Positions 36,156 to 44,493 of a stretch of 64,000 nt of DNA are shown here, one piece after another. The position numbers and the translations under genes are program-made. The first letter of the stretch is position 1; each line of letters opens with the position of its first letter. Below the pieces are notes generated by a model. It did no database searches. It was not told the origin of the DNA and worked only from the letters and a program-made list of their open reading frames with translations. The stretch is from a virus, in IMG/VR virus record IMGVR_UViG_3300046536_000256, positions 169,284 through 233,283 of that record. One strand, written 5' to 3'.

Positions 36156-37496
36156 ATGACAACGAGTTATCTTTCTTTTGGCAGCATAGCACAACTCCAT
36201 AACAACGGTCCATTGACAGCGTCGCCTATTGGTGAACTGTCTACCAAAGCACAGACTTACACTAAGGACCCTGGTCGGTTTTCGATCAAGGCTACCGCTA
36301 GTGAAACCGTACTGTTTAACTTCCTGTCCCAAACAGATAACGTCGATATCATCATGCCGCAAGCAATTGCGGAAGTACAGATCGGTATCGGGAACTGGCT
36401 CTACGCACAAGCCAAACTCGGTAACATCACCGGCAGCCGTCCCGTTACACTTGCTTTGTTGCAAGCCACCTTCAGCAACAACATCGAAATCACCGACATC
36501 GGTGAAATGGTTACCGATAACACTATCTGGTTCCCAAGTTTCGTACAGGGTAATCACATCGTAAACGGTGAATCGCAAAGTTTCTATCTGTGGTTCGCCA
36601 ACCAGTATTTCCTGGAACAATACCCACGCGTCATGTTCACCATCGTTCACCCGGTCCCACTGGCTGAAATCGATTCGTTGATGGACATGAACTACCAGCA
36701 ACTGGCGGCCCGGCTTCTCCTCGAGAACCCGAAGGTAGTTGCTGACCGTGAACACACACTCACCAACCAAGCCGAATGGCCTTACAGTGAGCGTGATGTT
36801 GTTGACTTCCAGATCATGGACCTTATCAACACCCCAAATTACGTCACGGGTTACTGGCGTTACTTGGAGTGGGGTAACGGTGCTGATTCGGAAGATCAAC
36901 TGTTCGATCAGATCAAACAGGAGATCCTGGCTAACTCCCAGTACCCAGAAGCAAGATGGGAAGACAAGATCCCTGATCTGTTCAACCCACTCGAGTTCTA
37001 CGTACTGCCGTACTTCAACCGTCTTGGTGTAGTGAACCGTACCAACGGCGCCAGCTCGCTGTCCCCAATTGTGGACAATGAAGCCATCCTCGACCTGGTC
37101 AACCACTTCCTGACACCGTTCATGACGGCAGACCACATCATAAAATCCACCCAGGTTCTTGCGTTCCTTTACAAATCAATGGCTTGTGCCTTTGTTGCGA
37201 AGATGAACAACCGTCCTGGCATGGAAAAGGTCAGCGCTATCGTCCCGGACTACCAGTTGATCCCGTCGACTGACTCCGACTTCGACCTGATGTCTGGCGC
37301 CACCCAAGAGTTCGTCCTGCAAATGGAGAACTTGCTGGCGGCTTCTGAAGTTGTCACCCCGTATACCCTTACCCCGCTCGGCATCACCCGCATCATTCGC
37401 TTCGGCAAAGTGTGTGTGGCGCGTCGTATCGGCAAAGTGAAATACATCGTCGTCACCCGCTGGCAGTACCTGGAAGACGGCATCATTGAGAGCTGA
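36156..37496 (+). CDS. Virion structural protein candidate, 446 aa
   Basis: ATG with AGGTGGAAGATC upstream. Soluble mixed alpha/beta protein with many aromatic residues, ending in a basic strand-rich segment (RIGKVKYIVVTRWQYL). No enzyme motif. First of two plus-strand genes five bases apart; likely baseplate or tail component judging from late-type context and composition, but no family recognised. Confidence 0.78.
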   Translation: MTTSYLSFGSIAQLHNNGPLTASPIGELSTKAQTYTKDPGRFSIKATASETVLFNFLSQTDNVDIIMPQAIAEVQIGIGNWLYAQAKLGNITGSRPVTLALLQATFSNNIEITDIGEMVTDNTIWFPSFVQGNHIVNGESQSFYLWFANQYFLEQYPRVMFTIVHPVPLAEIDSLMDMNYQQLAARLLLENPKVVADREHTLTNQAEWPYSERDVVDFQIMDLINTPNYVTGYWRYLEWGNGADSEDQLFDQIKQEILANSQYPEARWEDKIPDLFNPLEFYVLPYFNRLGVVNRTNGASSLSPIVDNEAILDLVNHFLTPFMTADHIIKSTQVLAFLYKSMACAFVAKMNNRPGMEKVSAIVPDYQLIPSTDSDFDLMSGATQEFVLQMENLLAASEVVTPYTLTPLGITRIIRFGKVCVARRIGKVKYIVVTRWQYLEDGIIES

Positions 37497-37501
37497 GTGA
37501 T

Positions 37502-38167
37502 ATGACAACTGAAACCAATGTGATCCCGTCGATTAATGCGGCGGGTCGATTCGAAGCACTGGCCCCGTTTGACAAGGTGGTGATCCCTTCTACTTTCTAC
37601 ACAGTAGAAGCCTTGCGAACTATCCACGAAATGCAGGCGTTGAAACTCAACCTGTACGACTTGGTGTTCGCCCCAATTGGTGTGGCGGAAACCGACTACA
37701 GCGTGGTGTTGGAACGAGCACGGTCGCAAGGTGCAGTGGTTGTTTCGCTGACTAACCGTTTCGGCCCAACAGTCTACGTGTTGAGTACGTACTTCAAATC
37801 CTTCCCGTTGATTGACGGCGTGGCTTACGAGCGTATGTGCTTGGTCGTGGACCTGGGTCCTTGTGCGCCTTCTACTAAGGACGCGATGGCTCAGGTGCAG
37901 ACACACGTTCAGTCGTACGTGAAAGCAGTACTGGGTCTGGACACCACGGTGAAACTGGGTACGGTGCCGACCATTGGTTACGTATCGGCTCAGGATGCAC
38001 TGTTGTTTGAAAACACGCGGAAGAACGCCATCACTGATGGTGACAACGACGTGTCGAAGATCAACGCCCTGCAAACCAAGTTGGTGCAGAAGGATGCCTA
38101 CATCGCTCAGTTGGAAGCGAAATTGGCGGCACTGATTCCTCCTCCGCCGCCTCCGGTAACACCGTAA
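37502..38167 (+). CDS. Structural protein candidate with C-terminal coiled coil and Pro tail, 221 aa
   Basis: Starts five bases after the 446-residue gene (GAG upstream), so it is coupled to it. A globular N-terminal part of about 170 residues is followed by heptad-like KINALQTKLVQKDAYIAQLE and a terminal poly-Pro run (PPPPPPVTP). Such tails often mediate trimer or partner contacts. No known family. Confidence 0.78.
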   Translation: MTTETNVIPSINAAGRFEALAPFDKVVIPSTFYTVEALRTIHEMQALKLNLYDLVFAPIGVAETDYSVVLERARSQGAVVVSLTNRFGPTVYVLSTYFKSFPLIDGVAYERMCLVVDLGPCAPSTKDAMAQVQTHVQSYVKAVLGLDTTVKLGTVPTIGYVSAQDALLFENTRKNAITDGDNDVSKINALQTKLVQKDAYIAQLEAKLAALIPPPPPPVTP

Positions 38168-38178
38168 AGCAAACATAT

Positions 38179-38219
38179 CCCCTAACCCATTCCCCTTTGT
38201 TGGCGGAATGGGTTAGGGG
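38179..38219. terminator. Bidirectional hairpin terminator
   Basis: Perfect 15-bp stem CCCCTAACCCATTCC with 11-base loop between convergent genes. Confidence 0.85.
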
Positions 38220-38228
38220 TATGGTCTG

Positions 38229-39731
38229 TTACTTAACGCGGCGAATGGTGCCCAGCGGGATACCGTCGGACAGGTCGGCTACTTCACGGTAGTCGTACGG
38301 ACGGATCAACGGGTTACCGGTGTTGATCAAGAACGCGTACAACGCTTCAATGAAGCTTTCAGTGTAACGGTTGAACAGGGTGTTCACGAAGTCCACCTCT
38401 GGGTCTTCACTACGGGTAGGGTGAGTACCTTCGTGATATTCCCAGGTGATCCAGCTGTTGAGGTCCAGCCCGATGTTGGCGCCAGTGGCAGCTTTGGTGG
38501 TGAGCTTGCGGATAACGTCGTTGGCGACGTCTTGCACCATTTGCTTACCGTATTCCGCACCGAAGCCGTAGATGCGCTTGGTGAAGTGTGTGGCGGCGTA
38601 CAGGATGACTTTCAGCTTCTCATCGAAGCCTTGCTGGATGATCGGGTGCTGACTGAGCATTGCGCGGGTGGTGGCGATCAGTCTGTTGACTTGCTTCTCG
38701 CAGTTGTTAATCTGCTTGGCGGCCACCAGCGCCTTCTTGTCCGGGGTACCGTTCCATTCGAAAATGGTGGTGCCGTTTTCACCCAATGCCACCTGACCGC
38801 TTTCCGGCAACAACGGGGCAACTTTGTCCAGAGTAATGCTCAGGGACTTGAAGTTGTTCTGTGCCTTGAACACCAGGTACAGGTCGTGGTCTTTCTCGAC
38901 GTTGGCGTTGACGAAGACGTTAGCCTTCATGGTTGCGTCACGCAGTTTACCGGTGATCTGCATCTTCAGCTTCTCGGAGAGATTCTCCAGAGCAATGAAG
39001 TCGCCGTTGACCAGATCGTCCATTGGGTCCTTCTCAAACATCGGCGTTTGGAAGAAGGACAGCGGGTACTCTATAGGGAGCTTGGAAACGTTGAGCAGCA
39101 TGCCACGGTCTTTCATGGCTTGCACTGGATTAGTCTCCAAGCACCAGCCGAGGGATTCATCGTCCAGTACAGCTTCCATCCAACGCTCGAAGCGGGATTC
39201 ACGCACGGCAAAGGTGTAGGAATCGGCTTCAGTCTGGTAACGAATAAAGCGAACTTCTTCTTCGCCTACCAAACCCTGATAGGTAAAGATGCACAGTTGC
39301 TGAGGCTGAACCGGGACGAGAACGGTGAAGAACTTGACCAAGCCGTCGTTGCGACGCTGAGCGGCTGGGGTCAGGTCGTTGGTGTAGGGGTGTGCGCGGT
39401 AAGGCAGCGGGTAGATCATGGTCATGTTGTTGACCACGAGCCCGTCATGCGGAACTTCTTGACCTTCCCACAATGCCGGAATGTTGACAAAACCTTTGTT
39501 GGCCAGATCGATCGCGACTTCGGTGAACCGCTGTTCTATTGACGGGCGGTTATCGAAAGCGTCTTGCATAAACTTGATGGTCGAGGCAGGGTCTGGATCG
39601 GCTTCGTCGATGTCGAGCTTAACCACCGGGTCGACCTTGTCGAGTTCGGCGACGGCGTCTTGCATGGTGGGTGCTTGAGCCTTAACAATTTCGTCAAACT
39701 TCTCAGCCATAGGTGATTGGATGTCAGTCAC
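38229..39731 (-). CDS. Virion structural protein candidate, 500 aa
   Basis: Starts at GTG 39731 (TDIQSPMAEKFDE follows), chosen because AGGAG stands seven bases upstream and the GTGA overlaps the previous stop; the later ATG at 39710 has no binding site. Acidic N-terminus, then a globular mixed protein with no catalytic motif. The ending SDGIPLGTIRRVK is basic. Probably an abundant structural or internal head protein from its single-gene late arrangement; not recognised. Confidence 0.78.
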   Translation of the reverse strand: MTDIQSPMAEKFDEIVKAQAPTMQDAVAELDKVDPVVKLDIDEADPDPASTIKFMQDAFDNRPSIEQRFTEVAIDLANKGFVNIPALWEGQEVPHDGLVVNNMTMIYPLPYRAHPYTNDLTPAAQRRNDGLVKFFTVLVPVQPQQLCIFTYQGLVGEEEVRFIRYQTEADSYTFAVRESRFERWMEAVLDDESLGWCLETNPVQAMKDRGMLLNVSKLPIEYPLSFFQTPMFEKDPMDDLVNGDFIALENLSEKLKMQITGKLRDATMKANVFVNANVEKDHDLYLVFKAQNNFKSLSITLDKVAPLLPESGQVALGENGTTIFEWNGTPDKKALVAAKQINNCEKQVNRLIATTRAMLSQHPIIQQGFDEKLKVILYAATHFTKRIYGFGAEYGKQMVQDVANDVIRKLTTKAATGANIGLDLNSWITWEYHEGTHPTRSEDPEVDFVNTLFNRYTESFIEALYAFLINTGNPLIRPYDYREVADLSDGIPLGTIRRVK

Positions 39732-39886
39732 TTCATTACTCCTGTCTTTAAAGGGTGTGCGTTCAGCCCATTACGTGGCTTTGTAGAAGATTGATCTTTC
39801 GGTATTTCAATACCTTGCAGCCGTGGTGGAATCTTTATAGACGCCACATACTGAGTCTCTGAATTCTGTTTTACTTTGGTATCCAT
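39728..39886 (-). CDS. Small basic protein, 52 aa, coupled to 38229..39731
   Basis: ATG at 39886 (MDTKVKQNSETQ) with AAGGAAT upstream; TGA overlaps the next gene's GTG. Polar and Lys/Pro-rich, no membrane segment. The overlap and binding site argue for a real gene. Unknown function. Confidence 0.65.
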   Translation of the reverse strand: MDTKVKQNSETQYVASIKIPPRLQGIEIPKDQSSTKPRNGLNAHPLKTGVMK

Positions 39887-39909
39887 ACGGGCTATTCCTT
39901 AAAGGACAA

Positions 39910-42765
39910 ATGATTATGTACAACCCATTCTCGGTTGGTGTAAAACAGACCGGAGTCTATGTTCATGTAACAGGGGTCTCGTTTTACAACCTGGCCAAGG
40001 ACATCGAGAAGTTCTACTCAACGGCACTTGTTACAAAGTATATGATTCGCCGTGAGACCTGGGACACGATCAAAGTCCACAATTTCTTTTTGGTTGAATT
40101 GCATTTCTTACTGGGCGAATTGCTTAAGTTAAAGACCCTGCGCAGCCGTCGTCGTGCTTTGAGTGAACTGCGACAATTACTGGAGACCGAGACTTGGATT
40201 AAGGACACGGTCACTCCTTCGGGCAAACCTTTCGACTTCAAACGATTGGACGCCTTTACCAAGAAGCCTTTCCCGAAACAACAGGAGTTCTTGGAACAGT
40301 ACCCGCTGATCTGTAAGAGTTACCACCTTAAAGGCATCCTGCTGGACTCTGTGCCGGGTTCGGGCAAAGCAATGCCTAAGAGTACCAATGTCAAGGTACC
40401 GGGCGGCTGGAAGCCTCTGGGGTTGATCCAGGTGGGTGACCAAGTGATGACCCCGAAAGGAACGGTCACTCAGGTAGCCGCGGTGCACCCACAAGGTGTT
40501 ACCGAAGTTTATCGCTTTCACTTCGAAGACGGGCGTTGGGCGGACTCTCACCCTGAACACTTGTGGCAGGTGGATGAGATCAGCTACGTTGATGGGGAAA
40601 CCATCATCACCCCCGACAACGTTACCACCACACAAGACATCTTGGATCATTTTCAGGATTACGAGTATCAGATCCCGTTGGTTGGCAAAATCAATGGCTT
40701 GCTGTGCGCTGAAGGGGTTGCCTCCATTGAGGTGGCTGAAGAGTTATTGCTATCAAGTATAGTGATGGACGATCCGGTTTTGGAACTGCCGTACGTTGAA
40801 CGGTTTAACATTGCTAAGGCGATGCTTGGTCGTTCGGGCTGCCAGATCTCTCCAAGGGGCGTTGCGTTCGTTACCACTAACGGAATGGCCGCTTCTAACT
40901 TCCAGTCGTTGATCTGGAGTTTGGGTGGCATCGCTGAGAAGACCGTGTTTAACGACACCAGCTTCCGGATAGATGTCTACCATCAGGACATTGAAGAGTT
41001 GGTCAAAGACCTGCTAGGTCCAAGTCTGCAATTGGATCAAGTCCTTGACTTGTCGGTCTACCAGAACCTGCGGCTGAAGATCGTGGGTGTTGAGAAACGG
41101 GCCAACGAAGAAACCCTCTGCATTACAGTGGATGACGCTGATCACTTGTTTGTGGTGGACGACTACATTGTCACGCACAACACCTTCACGTCGTTGATGT
41201 GGTCGCACCTACTGGGTGATAACAAGACCATCATCATCTGCCCGCTAAATATTGTGGACAGCGTGTGGATGGCTCAGATCAAGGAGCACTTCAAAGTCAC
41301 TCCTCGGATCTGGAACAGCAAGATGGGGATCCCGCTGAACGGTAACTACGATTACTACATCGTACACTACGACGCGCTGGTGGGTCCTCGTTTCGCTTAC
41401 CTGCGGGAATGGATGAAGGACATACTCAGAACGGACAAGAAAAAGTTCAAACTGATTGTGGACGAGTCGCAGAACTTTAACGAGATCACGGCGAAACAAA
41501 CCCAGAACCTGATTGAGTTGGCTGACCTACAATTGTTCAGTGATGCTCTGCCGGTGTCTGGGACGCCGTTCAAGGCGTTGGGGAGCGAAATCTACCCCAT
41601 GCTCTGCATCTTCGACTTGCACTTCGACAGCATCGCTAGGGAGTTCTTTAAAGCGTCGTATGGGCGTAACCGACCTTCGCTCATGGGAATGTTGTCTCAC
41701 CGGATTGGGCGGAGTAAGTTTACCATCCCTGAGTTGTTAGGATTGGGTGATGCGCCAGCGATTGAGATCGTCAAGGTACAGGTCCCGAACAGTGACAAGT
41801 ACACGCTCGACTCGATCAAGCTGGAGATGCAGGTCTACATCCAGGAACGGGTGGCTTTCTACGAAGAACAGATGCCTAAATACATCGCCTTCTTCAATGA
41901 AATCCTGAAAGACTACGAGTTCGACAACATGAAGAATCCGCACGAACTGGAGAACCTGAAGAAGTACCGGGTGATCGTGAAACGGTTCCGTGAGAAAGGG
42001 TACAGCAGCTTTACTGACTCACAGGACAGCATGTTCTGTAAACGGGTAGAGGAGGACATCGAGAAGCGGCTTAGAGGTAAAGATCTCGCAGATTTCCGTA
42101 ATGTGAAGTCCGCAGTGAAGTACCTAGGGTTGAAACTTCGGGGTGAAGCACTCGGTAACGTTCTCGGTCGCGCGCGCATCAATGCGATCAAAGAAACCAT
42201 TGAACACGCCAAGCTCGAAGACTACATCAACGACGTTGAGAAGAAGACGGTGATCTTTACCTCTTACGTTGACGTCCTGAAGCTCTGTGACGAGTACCTG
42301 ACGCGAAAAGGCTTCACTGGGATCACAGTGTACGGTGAAAACAGTAAAGACCGTGACGCGGCGATTAAGCGCTTTGCAGAAGACCCTCGGGTTAACCCAT
42401 TGACCGCGGTGTACGACTCCCTTAAGGAAGGTTACCCGTTGTTGATGGCTAACCAAGAGTTGTTGCTCAATGCCCCATGGCGTGACTTTGAACTGAAACA
42501 AGTTCAAGCCCGCATCTGGCGTACAGGGCAAGATGCTCCATGCTTCTTCCGGATGTTCGATATGGACACTGGGGATAAGGTCAACATCACTACACGCAGT
42601 ATCAACGTGATGGAATGGTCGAAGGAACAGGTCGACGCCTTGTTGGGTCGTAGTGAAGGGCATGCCTTGCTTGCTGACGTTACGGGCGAGGAGATGTTTG
42701 ACATGAGTGACGAAGCGTTTAGTCGTCCAATGTTCCGCAGTAACAGTGTGTTGGATCTGTTCTAA
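39910..42765 (+). CDS. SNF2-type superfamily 2 helicase with in-frame intein
   Basis: 951 residues, AAAGGA before the ATG. After intein removal 680 residues remain. Residues 147-153 plus Thr425 make the Walker A (SVPGSGK then TFTS). KTIIICPLNIVD is motif Ia, IVDESQNFNEI motif II (DESQ), VSGTPFKALG motif III. The C-terminal lobe has KKTVIFTSYVDVLKLC and QVQARIWRTGQDAP, the QxxxRxxRxGQ motif VI typical of SNF2 proteins. These translocate on double-stranded DNA using ATP; in phiKZ-like phages they are thought to act in replication or transcription. It needs protein splicing to become active. It follows the divergent 39886 unit and ends at a strong hairpin. Confidence 0.88.
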   Translation: MIMYNPFSVGVKQTGVYVHVTGVSFYNLAKDIEKFYSTALVTKYMIRRETWDTIKVHNFFLVELHFLLGELLKLKTLRSRRRALSELRQLLETETWIKDTVTPSGKPFDFKRLDAFTKKPFPKQQEFLEQYPLICKSYHLKGILLDSVPGSGKAMPKSTNVKVPGGWKPLGLIQVGDQVMTPKGTVTQVAAVHPQGVTEVYRFHFEDGRWADSHPEHLWQVDEISYVDGETIITPDNVTTTQDILDHFQDYEYQIPLVGKINGLLCAEGVASIEVAEELLLSSIVMDDPVLELPYVERFNIAKAMLGRSGCQISPRGVAFVTTNGMAASNFQSLIWSLGGIAEKTVFNDTSFRIDVYHQDIEELVKDLLGPSLQLDQVLDLSVYQNLRLKIVGVEKRANEETLCITVDDADHLFVVDDYIVTHNTFTSLMWSHLLGDNKTIIICPLNIVDSVWMAQIKEHFKVTPRIWNSKMGIPLNGNYDYYIVHYDALVGPRFAYLREWMKDILRTDKKKFKLIVDESQNFNEITAKQTQNLIELADLQLFSDALPVSGTPFKALGSEIYPMLCIFDLHFDSIAREFFKASYGRNRPSLMGMLSHRIGRSKFTIPELLGLGDAPAIEIVKVQVPNSDKYTLDSIKLEMQVYIQERVAFYEEQMPKYIAFFNEILKDYEFDNMKNPHELENLKKYRVIVKRFREKGYSSFTDSQDSMFCKRVEEDIEKRLRGKDLADFRNVKSAVKYLGLKLRGEALGNVLGRARINAIKETIEHAKLEDYINDVEKKTVIFTSYVDVLKLCDEYLTRKGFTGITVYGENSKDRDAAIKRFAEDPRVNPLTAVYDSLKEGYPLLMANQELLLNAPWRDFELKQVQARIWRTGQDAPCFFRMFDMDTGDKVNITTRSINVMEWSKEQVDALLGRSEGHALLADVTGEEMFDMSDEAFSRPMFRSNSVLDLF
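40369..41181 (+). other. Intein (class 3 signature) in helicase Walker A motif
   Basis: Helicase residues 154-424 (271 residues) interrupt GSGK/TFTS. The first residue is Ala, not Cys/Ser. Block A is STNVKVPGGWKPLGLIQVGD. Block B ends EHLWQV with Trp at intein position 66. Block F is TLCITVDDADHLFVV with Cys251. Block G is IVTHN with Thr269, His270, Asn271, followed by Thr+1. Trp-Cys-Thr with no nucleophile at position 1 is the class 3 pattern, where the block F Cys forms the first branched intermediate. Between B and F, GLLCAEGVAS and FQSLIWSLGG look like worn LAGLIDADG blocks without clear catalytic acids, so homing activity has probably decayed. Confidence 0.85.
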
Positions 42766-42782
42766 GACAAAAAAAATAAACT

Positions 42783-42817
42783 AATAACCAGAGAGGCTTA
42801 ATGCCTCTCTGGTTATT
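42783..42817. terminator. Bidirectional hairpin terminator
   Basis: Perfect 15-bp stem AATAACCAGAGAGGC with loop TTAAT between the helicase gene and the convergent small gene 42824..43117. Confidence 0.85.
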
Positions 42818-42823
42818 AACTGC

Positions 42824-43117
42824 TTATAGTGCAAAGAGTTTCTTAAAGAACAAGGATAGCCAACCACTGCGGTTCTCGGCAACTGCATCTTGTTCAAATT
42901 CTTTCTGTAGGTGTACAATTTGTTTAGCAATCTTGCTAACCTCTCGAGTCAAAGCCTTAGAGTTTTCTGAGTACAGCATGGCTTTATCACGAGTAAGAGC
43001 CGTCATACCCTTCACGCGCAGTTCTTCTGCACGCTTGGTCAGCTCTTCCGATTCACGATTAAGGTCTTCGATAATTCGTCCATGGGTTGCTGCGGTCACA
43101 CCAGATTTGCGGTACAT
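42824..43117 (-). CDS. Helical-hairpin early protein, 97 aa
   Basis: Predicted two-helix coiled coil: NRESEELTKRAEELRVKG, a turn with ALTRDKAMLYSENSKAL, second helix to about residue 75, then an aromatic C-terminus (GWLSLFFKKLFAL) that could bind a membrane or partner. Shares its helix - R(D/E) - helix layout with five neighbours. Last gene of the unit from the promoter at 43703. No known family. Confidence 0.78.
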   Translation of the reverse strand: MYRKSGVTAATHGRIIEDLNRESEELTKRAEELRVKGMTALTRDKAMLYSENSKALTREVSKIAKQIVHLQKEFEQDAVAENRSGWLSLFFKKLFAL

Positions 43118-43141
43118 AACCGTTCCTTTTTGGTAGAGTGA

Positions 43142-43378
43142 TTAATCCATCGCCAAGAGTTTCCCCATGGCAACTTTGATTTGGGCTTGCGTTTTAGTAG
43201 CCATTGCAGCAAAGCGATCAGACTCAACCGCAGTCCTTGCATTGTAGGCTTGCTGGGTGAGGTTGTACGACTCTTCTTCCAGCTCGGCGATTTCATCTTG
43301 CAACATAAAGCGCATGCGGACGATGTTAACCTGAGCGTCCATTTGAACGTTGTTGAAACCTGGGATAATGCGGATCAT
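43142..43378 (-). CDS. Helical-hairpin early protein, 78 aa
   Basis: ATG at 43378, 14 bases after the stop of the gene before it. LQDEIAELEEESYNLTQQAY forms helix one and SDRFAAMATKTQAQIKVAMG helix two. Acidic first helix. Member of the same small-protein group. Function unknown. Confidence 0.78.
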   Translation of the reverse strand: MIRIIPGFNNVQMDAQVNIVRMRFMLQDEIAELEEESYNLTQQAYNARTAVESDRFAAMATKTQAQIKVAMGKLLAMD

Positions 43379-43392
43379 TGTGTTGTTCCTAA

Positions 43393-43656
43393 TTAGTTAG
43401 CGAGTGCGCCGTACATGCCGGTGTATTCGGCAATCATGATGTCCAGCTTCTGTTGCGCTTCCTTGTGCATGGTCCGCGCAACGAATTGGTCACGAGGGTC
43501 AGCCATGGAAGTGATGCAGTCTTTGTAGCACTGCACGGTGAACGCTTGTGCTTCGATCTTCCAGCGCAGTTCCAGAGGGCTAGCACCAACTGGGTACTTA
43601 GGCAGGGAAGCTTTAACGGCTTTCTTTGCAACAGGAAACTGGATGACGTTGTTCAT
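43393..43656 (-). CDS. Helical-hairpin early protein, 87 aa
   Basis: First gene behind the promoter at 43703. N-terminus MNNVIQFPVAKKA is basic. KIEAQAFTVQCYKDC and DQFVARTMHKEAQQKLD are two helices joined by a short turn (ADPR). It belongs to the helical-hairpin group by layout. No known domain. Confidence 0.78.
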   Translation of the reverse strand: MNNVIQFPVAKKAVKASLPKYPVGASPLELRWKIEAQAFTVQCYKDCITSMADPRDQFVARTMHKEAQQKLDIMIAEYTGMYGALAN

Positions 43657-43702
43657 GCTTATTGCTCCATAAGGGGAAAGACATTAGTTGTCTTATCCTC
43701 CT

Positions 43703-43720
43703 AGTTATATAGGTCTGAAA
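43703..43720 (-). promoter_or_regulatory. Early-type promoter (TATATAAC variant)
   Basis: Minus strand TTTCAGACCTATATAACT, preceded by TTTAACTTACATTT, a run also present before the element at 44189. AGGAGG, 13 bases further on, is followed by the ATG at 43656 after about 40 bases. Confidence 0.72.
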
Positions 43721-43739
43721 CAAAATGTAAGTTAAATTA

Positions 43740-43774
43740 ATAACCCTATCCACCCAATGGGTGGATAGGGTTAT
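43740..43774 (-). terminator. Hairpin terminator after 43779..44141
   Basis: Perfect 16-bp stem ATAACCCTATCCACCC, loop AAT, four bases from the stop of the upstream unit and immediately ahead of the next promoter. Confidence 0.85.
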
Positions 43775-43778
43775 ACCG

Positions 43779-44141
43779 TCAGCCGAAGCACAGCTCTTCT
43801 TTAAAGGTAGGGCCGAGGTCCCATTCCCAGACGGAGATCTTCACCATGTTGTCTTCACACAGCGCCCATTCGCGGTAGCTCTCGACATGCTCGTCGAGTT
43901 CTTCCTTGGACTTGAAGTACTTGGTGGAGCCTTCCTTCTCCCAGCCCATTGGCCAGGTGCTGCAACGGGTAACGACCTTGTACTCGTCGTCCGGCGCCCA
44001 GCCTTCACCCTCGGCAATAACCTTGGCGAAGTGGGCTTTGAACACGTCACCGATCCACGCTGAAGTGAGTTCCCCATCAGGAGTGACGATGTGGACAGCA
44101 GACTTACCGGCAACTTGACTTACATGCATTACGTTGGTCAT
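43779..44141 (-). CDS. Unknown early protein, 120 aa
   Basis: Sole gene between promoter 44189 and terminator 43740. Acidic, Trp-rich (about eight Trp: STWPMGWEKEG, SVWEWDLG), probably a compact alpha/beta fold. ATG at 44141 is preceded by AGGAATTTATC. An independent unit suggests separate dosage control. No family recognised. Confidence 0.8.
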   Translation of the reverse strand: MTNVMHVSQVAGKSAVHIVTPDGELTSAWIGDVFKAHFAKVIAEGEGWAPDDEYKVVTRCSTWPMGWEKEGSTKYFKSKEELDEHVESYREWALCEDNMVKISVWEWDLGPTFKEELCFG

Positions 44142-44188
44142 GATAAATTCCTTGTGCGACAGAAAGATTTGTATTACTTACTAAACGA

Positions 44189-44206
44189 GTAATATAGATC
44201 CAAAAA
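44189..44206 (-). promoter_or_regulatory. Early-type promoter (TATATTAC element)
   Basis: Minus strand TTCTTTTTGGATCTATATTAC: the TATATTAC half is exact, the upstream half diverges (TTTTGGATC). The flank TTTAACTTACATTT matches that of the 43703 element. Confidence 0.65.
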
Positions 44207-44222
44207 GAAATGTAAGTTAAAT

Positions 44223-44256
44223 ATACTTCTACCCGCCAAACGGCGGGTAGAAGTAT
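44223..44256 (-). terminator. Hairpin terminator closing the 48523-44263 operon
   Basis: Perfect 15-bp stem ATACTTCTACCCGCC with four-base loop, just after the stop of 44263..44493. Confidence 0.85.
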
Positions 44257-44262
44257 AAGGGG

Positions 44263-44493
44263 TTATTTACAGGATCGGGATAGAGCTAACTTGTAAGCCA
44301 GGCTGCGAAGTTCACTCGCCTGGATAACCGCGTTCTCTCTTTCCCGAACGCTCGGAAGAAAAGGCATAGTGCGCATCAGGGCATCGGCTCGTCTGTGCAT
44401 GTCCTTAATCTGAGCATCACCTGTACCCCAACGCTTCAGTAACTTTCGTTTCCGTTGCTTGGGGAACCCGTCATACGACCGAAGCTTAACCAT
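44263..44493 (-). CDS. Basic helical-hairpin early protein, 76 aa
   Basis: Lys/Arg-rich N-terminus (KQRKRKLLKRWG) then IKDMHRRADALMRT and ERENAVIQASELRSLAYKLA. The second part has the helix - R(E) - helix form shared with the MGQVV pair upstream. The basic head may bind nucleic acid. Last gene of the longest early operon; overlaps the previous gene by eight bases. Confidence 0.75.
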   Translation of the reverse strand: MVKLRSYDGFPKQRKRKLLKRWGTGDAQIKDMHRRADALMRTMPFLPSVRERENAVIQASELRSLAYKLALSRSCK

